Positions 52,101-64,000 of a stretch of DNA of 64,000 bases are shown here, piece after piece. Under the pieces are notes generated by a model. It saw only the letters and a program-made list of their open reading frames with translations, did not search any database and had not been told where the DNA came from. Positions within the stretch are counted from its first letter, which is position 1. Every line of letters begins with the position of its first letter. Both the position numbers and the translations under genes were made by a program. The DNA is from Bathymodiolus brooksi (lineage: Eukaryota > Mollusca > Bivalvia > Mytilida > Modiolidae). The stretch lies in NCBI GenBank assembly GCA_963680875.1, contig OY804577.1, forward strand, positions 149,004,196 to 149,068,195, given 5' to 3'.

Positions 52101-53214
52101 CATACCAAGAAACGTTAAATCGAAGAAGACAGACAACACAATGGCCAAAAGATACAAAAGAAATAACCAGAATATGTAAATCAAAGAAGACAGACAACAC
52201 AATGGCCAACAGATATCAAAGAGATAACAAGAATCTGTAAATCGAAGAAGACAGACAACACAATGGCAAACATATACCAAAGCGTTAACCAGAATCCGTA
52301 AATCGAAGAAGACAGACAACACAATGGGCAACAGATACCAAATATATACCAAGAAACCTTAAATCGAAGAAGACAGAAAACACAATGGCCAACAGATACC
52401 AAAGAGATAACCAGAATATGTAAATCAAAGAAGAGAGACAACACAATGGCCAACAGATTTCAAAGAGATAACCAGAATCCGTATATCGAAGAACACAAAC
52501 AAACCAATGGCCAAAAGATACAAAAGAGATAACAAGAATCTGTAAATCGAAGAAGACAGACAACACAATGGCAAAAAGATACAAAAGAGATAGCCAGAAT
52601 ATGTAAATCGAAGAAGACAGACAAACCAATGGCCAAAAGATACCAAAGAGATAACCAGAATATGTAAATCGAAGAAGACAGACAACACAATGGCCAACAG
52701 ATACCAAAGAGATAGCCAGCATATGTAAATCGAAGAAGACAGACAACACAATGGCCAACATATACCAAAGAGATAACCAGAATCCGTTAATCGAAGAAGA
52801 CAGACAACACAATGGGCAACAGATACCAAAGACATACCATGAAACCTTAAATCGAAGAAGACAGACAACACAATGGCCAAAAGATACAAAAGAAATAACA
52901 AGAATCTGTAAATCGAAGAAGACAGACAACACAATGGCAAAAAGATACAAAAGAGATAGCCAGAATATGTAAATCGAAGAAGACAGACAACACAATGGCA
53001 AAAAGATACAAAAGAGATAGCCAGCATATGTAAATCGAAGAAGACAGACAACACAATGGCCAACATATACCAAAGAGATAACCAGAATCCGTTAATCGAA
53101 GAAGACAGACAACACAATGGGCAACAGATACCAAAGACATACCATGAAACCTTAAATCGAAGAAGACAGACAACACAATGGCCAAAAGATACAAAAGAAA
53201 TAACCAGAATATGC

Positions 53215-56200
53215 AAATCAAAGAAGACAGACAACACAATGGCCAACAGATATCAAAGAGATAACAAGAATCTGTAAATCGAAGAAGACAGAAAACACAA
53301 TGGCAAACATATACCAAAGCGTTAACCAGAATCCGTAAATCGAAGAAGACAGACAACACAATGGGCAACAGATACCAAATATATACCAAGAAACCTTAAA
53401 TCGAAGAAGACAGAAAACACAATGGCCAAAAGATACCAATGAGATAACCAGAATATGTAAATCAAAGAAGAGAGACAACACAATGGCCCACAGATTTCAA
53501 AGAGATAACCAGAATCCGTAAATCGAAGAACACAGACAAACCAATGGCCAAAAGATACAAAAGAGATAGCCAGAATATGTAAATCGTAGAAGACAGACAA
53601 CACAATGGCCAACAGATACCAAAGAGATAACCAGAATCTGTAAATCGAAGAAGACAGACAACACAATGGCCAACAGATACCAAAGAGATAACCAGAATAT
53701 GTAAATCGAAGAAGAGAGACAACACAATGGCCAACAGATTCCAAAGAGATAACCAGAATTCGTAAATCGAAGAAGACAGACAACACAATGGCCAACAGAT
53801 ACCAAAGAGATAACCAGAATCTGTAAATCGAAGAAGACAGACAACACAATGGCCAACAGATACCAAAGGGATAGCCAGAATATGTAAATCGAAGAAGACA
53901 GACAACACATTGACAAACATATACCAAAGAGATAACCAGAATCCGTAAAATGAGGAAGACAGACAACACAATGGGCAACAGATACCAAAGACATACCAAG
54001 AAACCTTAAATCGAAGAAGACAGACAGCACAATGGCCAAAAGATACAAAAGAAATAACCAGAATATGTAAATCAAAGAAGACAGACAACACAATGGCCAA
54101 CAGATATCAAAGAGATAACAAGAATCTGTAAATCGAAGAAGACAGACAACACAATGGCCAACATATACCAAAGCGTTAACCAGAATCCGTAAATCGAATA
54201 AGACAGACAACACAATGGGCAACAGATACCAAATATATACCAAGAAACCTTAAATCGAAGAAGACAGACAACACAATGACCAACAGATACCAAAGAGATA
54301 GCAGAATCCTTTAATCGAAGAAGACAGAAAACACAATGGCCAAAAGATACCAAAGAGATAACCAGAATATGTAAATCAAAGAAGAGAGACAACACAATGG
54401 CCAACAGATTTCAAAGAGATAACCAGAATTCGTAAATCGAAGAACACAGACAAACCAATGGCAAAAAGATACAAAAGAGATAGCCAGAATCCTTAATTCG
54501 AAGAAGACAGACAACACAATGGGCAACAGATACCAAATATATACCAAGAAACCTTAAATCGAAGAAGACAGAAAACACAATGGCCAAAAGATACCAAAGA
54601 GAAAACCAGAATATGTAAATCAAAGAAGAAAGACAACACAATGGCCAACAGATTTGAAAGAGATAACCAGAATCCGTAAATCGAAGAACACAGACAAACC
54701 AATGGCCAAAATATACAAAAGAGATAACAAGAATCTGTAAATCGAAGAAGACAGACAACACAATGGCAAAAAGATACAAAAGAGATAGCCAGAATCCTTA
54801 AATCGAAGAAGACAAACAAACCAATGGCCAAAAGATACCAAAGAGATAACCAGAATATGTAAATCGAAGAAGACAGACAACACAATGGCCAACAGATACC
54901 AAAGAGATAGCCAGCATATGTAAATCGAAGAAGACAGACAACACAATGGCCAACAGATACCAAAGAGATAACCAGAATCCGTAAAACGAAGAAGACAGAC
55001 AACACAATGGCCAACAGATACCAAAGAGATAGCCAGCATATGTAAATCGAAGAAGACAGACAACACAATGGCCAACAGATACCAAAGAGATAGCCAGCAT
55101 ATGTAAATCGAAGAAGACAGACAACACAATGGCCAAAAGATACAAAAGAAATAACCAGAATATGTAAATCAAAGAAGACAGACAACACAATGGGCAACAG
55201 ATACCAAATATATACCAAGAAACCTTAAATCGAAGAAGACAGACAACACAATTGCAAAAAGATACAAAAGAGATAGCCAGAATCCTTAAATCGAAGAAGA
55301 CAGACAAACCAATGGCAAAAAGATACCAAAGAGATAACCAGAATATGTAAATCGAAGAAGACAGACAACACAATGGCCAACAGATACCAAAGAGATAGCC
55401 AGCATATGTAAATCGAAGAAGACAGACAACACAATGGCCAACAGATACCAAAGAGATAGCCAGAATATGTAAATCGAAGAAGACAGACTACACAATGGCC
55501 AACAGATACCAAAGAGATAGCCAGAATATGTAAATCGAAGAAGACAGACAACACAATGGCCAACAGATACCAAAGAGATAGCCAGCATATGTAAATCGAA
55601 GAAGTAAGACAACACAATGGCCAACAGATACCAAAGAGATAGCCAGCATATGTAAATCGAAGAAGACAGACAACACAATGGCCAACAGATACCAAAGAGA
55701 TAGCCAGAATATGTAAATCGAAGAAGACAGACAACACAATGGCCAACAGATACCAAAGAGATAGCCAGAATATGTAAATCGAAGAAGACAGACAACACAA
55801 TGGCCAACAGATACCAAAGAGATAGCCAGCATATGTAAATCGAAGAAGACAGACAACACAATGGCCAACAGATACCAAAGAGATAGCCAGCATATGTAAA
55901 TCGAAGAAGACAGACAACACAATGGCCAACAGATACCAAAGAGATAGCCAGCATATGTAAATCGAAGAAGACAGACAACACAATGGCCAACAGATACCAA
56001 AGACATACCAAGAAACGTTAAATCGAAGAAGACAGACAACACAATGGCCAAAAGATACAAAAGAAATAACCAGAATATGCAAATCAAAGAAGACAGACAA
56101 CACAATGGCCAACAGATATCAAAGAGATAACAAGAATCTGTAAATCGAAGAAGACAGAAAACACAATGGCAAACATATACCAAAGCGTTAACCAGAATCC

Positions 56201-59200
56201 GTAAATCGAAGAAGACAGACAACACAATGGGCAACAGATACCAAATATATACCAAGAAACCTTAAATCGAAGAAGACAGAAAACACAATGGCCAAAAGAT
56301 ACCAATGAGATAACCAGAATATGTAAATCAAAGAAGAGAGACAACACAATGGCCCACAGATTTCAAAGAGATAACCAGAATCCGTAAATCGAAGAACACA
56401 GACAAACCAATGGCCAAAAGATACAAAAGAGATAACCAGAATCTGTAAATCGAAGAAGACAGACAACACAATGGCAAAAAGATACAAAAGAGATAGCCAG
56501 AATATGTAAATCGTAGAAGACAGACAACACAATGGCCAACAGATACCAAAGAGATAACCAGAATCTGTAAATCGAAGAAGACAGACAACACAATGGCCAA
56601 CAGATACCAAAGAGATAACCAGAATATGTAAATCGAAGAAGAGAGACAACACAATGGCCAACAGATTCCAAAGAGATAACCAGAATTCGTAAATCGAAGA
56701 AGACAGACAACACAATGGCCAACAGATACCAAAGAGATAACCAGAATCTGTAAATCGAAGAAGACAGACAACACAATGGCCAACAGATACCAAAGGGATA
56801 GCCAGAATATGTAAATCGAAGAAGACAGACAACACATTGACAAACATATACCAAAGAGATAACCAGAATCCGTAAAATGAGGAAGACAGACAACACAATG
56901 GGCAACAGATACCAAAGACATACCAAGAAACCTTAAATCGAAGAAGACAGACAGCACAATGGCCAAAAGATACAAAAGAAATAACCAGAATATGTAAATC
57001 AAAGAAGACAGACAACACAATGGCCAACAGATATCAAAGAGATAACAAGAATCTGTAAATCGAAGAAGACAGACAACACAATGGCCAACATATACCAAAG
57101 CGTTAACCAGAATCCGTAAATCGAATAAGACAGACAACACAATGGGCAACAGATACCAAATATATACCAAGAAACCTTAAATCGAAGAAGACAGACAACA
57201 CAATGACCAACAGATACCAAAGAGATAGCAGAATCCTTTAATCGAAGAAGACAGAAAACACAATGGCCAAAAGATACCAAAGAGATAACCAGAATATGTA
57301 AATCAAAGAAGAGAGACAACACAATGGCCAACAGATTTCAAAGAGATAACCAGAATTCGTAAATCGAAGAACACAGACAAACCAATGGCAAAAAGATACA
57401 AAAGAGATAGCCAGAATCCTTAATTCGAAGAAGACAGACAACACAATGGGCAACAGATACCAAATATATACCAAGAAACCTTAAATCGAAGAAGACAGAA
57501 AACACAATGGCCAAAAGATACCAAAGAGAAAACCAGAATATGTAAATCAAAGAAGAAAGACAACACAATGGCCAACAGATTTGAAAGAGATAACCAGAAT
57601 CCGTAAATCGAAGAACACAGACAAACCAATGGCCAAAATATACAAAAGAGATAACAAGAATCTGTAAATCGAAGAAGACAGACAACACAATGGCAAAAAG
57701 ATACAAAAGAGATAGCCAGAATCCTTAAATCGAAGAAGACAAACAAACCAATGGCCAAAAGATACCAAAGAGATAACCAGAATATGTAAATCGAAGAAGA
57801 CAGACAACACAATGGCCAACAGATACCAAAGAGATAGCCAGCATATGTAAATCGAAGAAGACAGACAACACAATGGCCAACAGATACCAAAGAGATAACC
57901 AGAATCCGTAAAACGAAGAAGACAGACAACACAATGGCCAACAGATACCAAAGAGATAGCCAGCATATGTAAATCGAAGAAGACAGACAACACAATGGCC
58001 AACAGATACCAAAGAGATAGCCAGCATATGTAAATCGAAGAAGACAGACAACACAATGGCCAAAAGATACAAAAGAAATAACCAGAATATGTAAATCAAA
58101 GAAGACAGACAACACAATGGGCAACAGATACCAAATATATACCAAGAAACCTTAAATCGAAGAAGACAGACAACACAATTGCAAAAAGATACAAAAGAGA
58201 TAGCCAGAATCCTTAAATCGAAGAAGACAGACAAACCAATGGCCAAAAGATACCAAAGAGATAACCAGAATATGTAAATCGAAGAAGACAGACAACACAA
58301 TGGCCAACAGATACCAAAGAGATAGCCAGCATATGTAAATCGAAGAAGACAGACAACACAATGGCCAACAGATACCAAAGAGATAGCCAGAATATGTAAA
58401 TCGAAGAAGACAGACTACACAATGGCCAACAGATACCAAAGAGATAGCCAGAATATGTAAATCGAAGAAGACAGACAACACAATGGCCAACAGATACCAA
58501 AGAGATAGCCAGCATATGTAAATCGAAGAAGTAAGACAACACAATGGCCAACAGATACCAAAGAGATAGCCAGCATATGTAAATCGAAGAAGACAGACAA
58601 CACAATGGCCAACAGATACCAAAGAGATAGCCAGAATATGTAAATCGAAGAAGACAGACAACACAATGGCCAACAGATACCAAAGAGATAGCCAGAATAT
58701 GTAAATCGAAGAAGACAGACAACACAATGGCCAACAGATACCAAAGAGATAGCCAGCATATGTAAATCGAAGAAGACAGACAACACAATGGCCAACAGAT
58801 ACCAAAGAGATAGCCAGCATATGTAAATCGAAGAAGACAGACAACACAATGGCCAACAGATACCAAAGAGATAGCCAGCATATGTAAATCGAAGAAGACA
58901 GACAACACAATGGCCAACAGATACCAAAGACATACCAAGAAACGTTAAATCGAAGAAGACAGACAACACAATGGCCAAAAGATACAAAAGAAATAACCAG
59001 AATATGTAAATCAAAGAAGACAGACAACACAATGGCCAACAGATATCAAAGAGATAACAAGAATCTGTAAATCGAAGAAGACAGAAAACACAATGGCAAA
59101 CATATACCAAAGCGTTAACCAGAATCCGTAAATCGAAGAAGACAGACAACACAATGGGCAACAGATACCAAATATATACCAAGAAACCTTAAATCGAAGA

Positions 59201-60370
59201 AGACAGAAAACACAATGGCCAAAAGATACCAATGAGATAACCAGAATATGTAAATCAAAGAAGAGAGACAACACAATGGCCCACAGATTTCAAAGAGATA
59301 ACCAGAATCCGTAAATCGAAGAACACAGACAAACCAATGGCCAAAAGATACAAAAGAGATAACCAGAATCTGTAAATCGAAGAAGACAGACAACACAATG
59401 GCAAAAAGATACAAAAGAGATAGCCAGAATATGTAAATCGTAGAAGACAGACAACACAATGGCCAACAGATACCAAAGAGATAACCAGAATCTGTAAATC
59501 GAAGAAGACAGACAACACAATGGCCAACAGATACCAAAGAGATAACCAGAATATGTAAATCGAAGAAGAGAGACAACACAATGGCCAACAGATTCCAAAG
59601 AGATAACCAGAATTCGTAAATCGAAGAAGACAGACAACACAATGGCCAACAGATACCAAAGAGATAACCAGAATCTGTAAATCGAAGAAGACAGACAACA
59701 CAATGGCCAACAGATACCAAAGGGATAGCCAGAATATGTAAATCGAAGAAGACAGACAACACATTGACAAACATATACCAAAGAGATAACCAGAATCCGT
59801 AAAATGAGGAAGACAGACAACACAATGGGCAACAGATACCAAAGACATACCAAGAAACCTTAAATCGAAGAAGACAGACAGCACAATGGCCAAAAGATAC
59901 AAAAGAAATAACCAGAATATGTAAATCAAAGAAGACAGACAACACAATGGCCAACAGATATCAAAGAGATAACAAGAATCTGTAAATCGAAGAAGACAGA
60001 CAACACAATGGCCAACATATACCAAAGCGTTAACCAGAATCCGTAAATCGAATAAGACAGACAACACAATGGGCAACAGATACCAAATATATACCAAGAA
60101 ACCTTAAATCGAAGAAGACAGACAACACAATGACCAACAGATACCAAAGAGATAGCAGAATCCTTTAATCGAAGAAGACAGAAAACACAATGGCCAAAAG
60201 ATACCAAAGAGATAACCAGAATATGTAAATCAAAGAAGAGAGACAACACAATGGCCAACAGATTTCAAAGAGATAACCAGAATTCGTAAATCGAAGAACA
60301 CAGACAAACCAATGGCAAAAAGATACAAAAGAGATAGCCAGAATCCTTAATTCGAAGAAGACAGACAACC
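53215..60370 (+). repeat. 2,927-bp higher-order repeat in the 61-bp satellite
   Basis: A 48-monomer unit lacking one base (48 x 61 - 1) repeats in tandem. The marker with the missing C (GATAGCAGAATCCTTTAATC) puts GCAGAA at 54,301, 57,228 and 60,155, exactly 2,927 bp apart. Long stretches around the markers look identical or nearly so. The first copy lacks one monomer near 53,550 relative to the later two. Similarity to the repeat ends near 60,370. Confidence 0.85.
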
Positions 60371-61447
60371 CAATGTCCAAAAGATACCAAAGAGAAAGCC
60401 AGAACATGTAAATCGAAGAAGACAGACAACACAATGGCCAACAGATACCAAAGAGATAGCCAGCATATGTAAATCGAAGAAGACAGACAACACAATGGCC
60501 AACAGATACCAAAGAGATAGCCAGAATATGTAAATCGAAGAAGACAGACAACACAATGGCCAACAGATACCAAAGAGATAACCAGAATATGTAAATCGAA
60601 GAAAACAGACAACACAATGGGCAACACATACCAGAGATATACCAAGAAACCTTAAATCGAAGAAGACAGACAACACAATGACCAACAGATACCAAAGAGA
60701 TAGCAGAGTCCTTAAATCGAAGAAGACAGAAAACACAATGGCCAACAGATACCAAAGAGATAGCAGAATCCTTAAATCGAAGAAGACAGACAACACAATG
60801 GCCAAAAGATACAAAAGAAAAAAACAGAATATGTAAATCAAAGAAGACAGACAACACAATGGCCAACAGATACCAAAGAGATAACAAGAATATGTAAATC
60901 GAAGAAGACAGACAACACAATGGCAAACATATACCAAAACAGATAACCAGAATCCGTAAATCGAAGAAGACAGACAACACAATGGGCAACATATACCAAA
61001 GATATTCCAAGAAACCTTAAATCGAAGAAGACAGACAACACAATGACCAACAGATACCAAAGAGATAGCAGAATCCTTAAATCGAAGAAGACAGAAAACA
61101 CAATGGCCAAAAGATACCAAAGAGATAACCAGAATATGTAAATCAAAGAAGAGAGACAACACAATGGCCAACAGATTTCAAAGAGATCACCAGAATTCGT
61201 AAATCGAAGAACACAGACAAACCAATGGCAAAAAGATACAAAAGAGATAACCAGAATCTGTAAATCGAAGAAGACAGACAACACAATGGCAAAAAGATAC
61301 AAAAGAGATAGCCAGAATCCTTAATTCGAAGAAGACAGACAAACCAATGGCCAAAAGATACCAAAGAGAAAGCCAGAACATGTAAATCGAAGAAGACAGA
61401 CAACACAATGGCCAACAGATACCAAAGAGATAACCAGAATATGTAAA

Positions 61448-64000
61448 TTAAAGAAGAGAGACAACACAATGGCCAACAGATTTCAAAGAGATAGCCAGAA
61501 TCCTTAAATCGAAGAAGACAGACAAACCAATGGCCAAAAGATACCAAAGAGATAGCCAGAACATGTAAATCGAAGAAGATACACAACACAATGGCCAACA
61601 GATACCAAAGAGATAGCCAGCATATGTAAATCGAAGAAGACAGACAACACAATGGCCAACAGATACCAAAGAGATAGCCAGAATATGTAAATCGAAGTAG
61701 ACAGACAACACAATGACAAACATATACCAAAGAGATAACCAGAATACGTAAATCGAAGAAAACAGACAACACAATGGGCAACACATACCAGAGATATACC
61801 AAGAAACCTTAAATCGAAGAAGACAGACAACACAATGGCCAAAAGATACAAAAGAGATAGCCAGAACATGTAAATCGAAGAAGATACACAACACAATGGC
61901 CAACAGATACCAAAGAGATAGCCAGCATATGTAAATCGAAGAAGACAGACAACACAATGGCCAACAGATACCAAAGAGATAGCCAGAATATGTAAATCGA
62001 AGAAGACAGACAACACAATGACAAACATATACCAAAGAGATAACCAGAATACGTAAATCGAAGAAAACAGACAACACAATGGGCAACACATACCAGAGAT
62101 ATACCAAGAAACCTTAAATCGAAGAAGACAGACAACACAATGGCCAAAAGATACAAAAGAGATAGCCAGAATCCTTAAATCGAAGAAGACAGACAAACCA
62201 ATGGCCAAAAGATACCAAAGAGATAGCCAGAACATGTAAATCGAAGAAGATACACAACACAATGGCCAACAGATACCAAAGAGATAGCCAGCATATGTAA
62301 ATCGAAGAAGACAGACAACACAATGGCCAACAGATACCAAAGAGATAGCCAGAATATGTAAATCGAAGAAGACAGACAACACAATGACAAACATATACCA
62401 AAGAGATAACCAGAATACGTAAATCGAAGAAAACAGACAACACAATGGGCAACACATACCAGAGATATACCAAGAAACCTTAAATCGAAGAAGACAGACA
62501 ACACAATGGCCAAAAGATACAAAAGAAAAAACCAGAATATGTAAATCAAAGAAGACAGACAACACAATGGCCAACAGATACCAAAGAGATAACAAGAATC
62601 TGTAAATCGAAGAAGACAGAAAACACAATGGCAAACATATACCAAAACAGATAACCAGAATCCGTAAATCGAAGAAGACAGACAACACAATGGGCAACAG
62701 ATACCAAAGATATACCAAGAAACCTTAAATCGAAGAAGACAGACAACACAATGACCAACAGATACCAAAGAGATAGCCAGAATCCTTCAATCGAAGAAGA
62801 GAGAACACAAAATGGCCAAAAGATACCAAAGAGATAACCAGAATATATAAATCAAAGAAGACAGACAACACAATGGCCAACAGATACCAAAGAGATAACC
62901 AGAATCTGTAAATCGAAGAAGAGAGACAACACAATGGCCAACAGATTCCAAAGAGATAACCAGAATCTGTAAATCGAAGAAGACAGACAACACAATGGCA
63001 AAAAGATACAAAAGAGATAGCCAGAATCCTTAATTCGAAGAAGACAGACAAACCAATGGCCAAAAGATACCAAAGAGAAAGCCAGAACATGTAAATCGAA
63101 GAAGACAGACAACACAATGGCCAACAGATACCAAAGAGATAACCAGAATATGTAAATTAAAGAAGAGAGACAACACAATGGCCAACAGATTTCAAAGAGA
63201 TAACCAGAATTCGTAAATCGAAGAACACAGACAAACCAATGGCAAAAAGATACAAAAGAGATAACCAGAATCTGTAAATCGAAGAAGACAGACAACACAA
63301 TGGCAAAAAGATACAAAAGAGATAGCCAGAATCCTTAAATCGAAGAAGACAGACAAACCAATGGCCAAAAGATACCAAAGAGATAGCCAGAACATGTAAA
63401 TCGAAGAAGATACACAACACAATGGCCAACAGATACCAAAGAGATAGCCAGCATATGTAAATCGAAGAAGACAGACAACACAATGGCCAACAGATACCAA
63501 AGAGATAGCCAGAATATGTAAATCGAAGTAGACAGACAACACAATGACAAACATATACCAAAGAGATAACCAGAATACGTAAATCGAAGAAAACAGACAA
63601 CACAATGGGCAACACATACCAGAGATATACCAAGAAACCTTAAATCGAAGAAGACAGACAACACAATGGCCAAAAGATACAAAAGAGATAGCCAGAACAT
63701 GTAAATCGAAGAAGATACACAACACAATGGCCAACAGATACCAAAGAGATAGCCAGCATATGTAAATCGAAGAAGACAGACAACACAATGGCCAACAGAT
63801 ACCAAAGAGATAGCCAGAATATGTAAATCGAAGAAGACAGACAACACAATGACAAACATATACCAAAGAGATAACCAGAATACGTAAATCGAAGAAAACA
63901 GACAACACAATGGGCAACACATACCAGAGATATACCAAGAAACCTTAAATCGAAGAAGACAGACAACACAATGGCCAAAAGATACAAAAGAAAAAACCAG
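61448..64000 (+). repeat. Short higher-order repeats at the right end of the 61-bp satellite
   Basis: A monomer group ending with GGGCAACACATACCAGAGAT recurs at intervals of 305 bp (5 monomers) and 366 bp (6 monomers) around 61,780, 62,085 and 62,450. The same group reappears 1,831 bp downstream, near 63,610 and 63,915 (30 monomers plus 1 bp). This is a different higher-order arrangement from the 2,927-bp unit. Confidence 0.75.

Larger units (their letters stand above)
46164..64000 (+). repeat. 61-bp satellite array, about 292 monomers, continues past window edge
   Basis: The monomer runs GAATATGTAAATCGAAGAAG, ACAGACAACACAATGGCCAA, CAGATACCAAAGAGATAGCC, A. By my count its plus strand has 30 A and 7 T. 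Because 61 leaves a remainder of one on division by three, all three minus-strand frames are read in turn, giving hydrophobic 61-residue periods (GHCVVCLLRFTYSGYLFGIC and so on) that only look like membrane proteins. Recurrent variants include GGGCAACAGATACCAAATAT and CATATACCAAAGCGTTAACC. Truncated 23-bp monomers with the same 38-bp deletion occur at about 47,249, 48,187 and 48,454. The right end of the array is outside the window. Confidence 0.97.

Noticed and set aside
52751..53277. Plus-strand 73-codon open frames (MANIYQRDNQNP...) in the 61-bp array
   Set aside because: Two copies of the same satellite variant. No evidence of a gene.
46134..63987. Dozens of hydrophobic 'membrane protein' open frames on the minus strand
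   Set aside because: The complement of an A-rich 61-bp monomer is T-rich, so any frame gives Leu/Phe/Cys/Val-rich sequence. All three frames are equivalent and overlap.
13813..64000. CRISPR array
   Set aside because: Repeats are head-to-tail with no unique spacers, periods are satellite-like, no cas genes are present and the retroelements are eukaryotic.
13813..64000. Telomeric array
   Set aside because: No TTAGGG-type or other short telomere-like repeat is present in either orientation.

Overview
This is a eukaryotic, intron-era genomic window with almost no single-copy coding content. There is no operon structure, ribosome-binding site, phage gene or CRISPR array. The retroelements point to a lophotrochozoan, most likely a bivalve mollusc: an APE-type LINE whose ORF2 has the GVRQGENLS and GDEFHYLFEC signatures I associate with bivalve elements, and a short interspersed element ending in a GTTGAACACC-type tail. 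That placement is inference from family knowledge, not a search result.

Layout. 1-1.5 kb: A/T-rich sequence with no gene. 1.5-6.34 kb: one nearly full-length LINE, dead through three single-base frameshifts (two in ORF1, one in ORF2). 6.35-11.2 kb: A/T-rich intergenic DNA with small DNA-transposon-like elements. The most notable is a 456-bp element at 7074-7529 with 88-bp terminal inverted repeats, a perfect 10-bp target-site duplication and a captured piece of a RecQ-type helicase gene. 11.2-12.9 kb: a SINE interrupted by about 85 copies of an 18-bp unit that is itself a segment of the SINE. 13.55-13.70 kb: six copies of a 25-bp unit.

From 13.8 kb on, the window is nearly all tandem arrays. 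13,813-36,834 is a 75-bp satellite (about 307 monomers). 37,459-45,022 is a 42-bp array interspersed with 30-bp short monomers. 46,164 to the right edge is a 61-bp satellite (about 292 monomers, continuing beyond the window). All three show higher-order structure; the clearest is a 2,927-bp repeat in the 61-bp array. Tandem arrays make up roughly 78% of the window. SINE sequence is seen in or beside the gaps between arrays (11.2/12.9 kb, 37.13 kb, 45.13 kb).

No set of genes here works together as a pathway. The many long open frames inside the arrays are best explained by monomer lengths divisible by three, or by stop-poor composition, not by protein coding. The main interest is how the repeats arose and spread: a SINE segment that became a minisatellite, a Pack-MULE-like gene capture, and satellites amplified in multi-monomer blocks.
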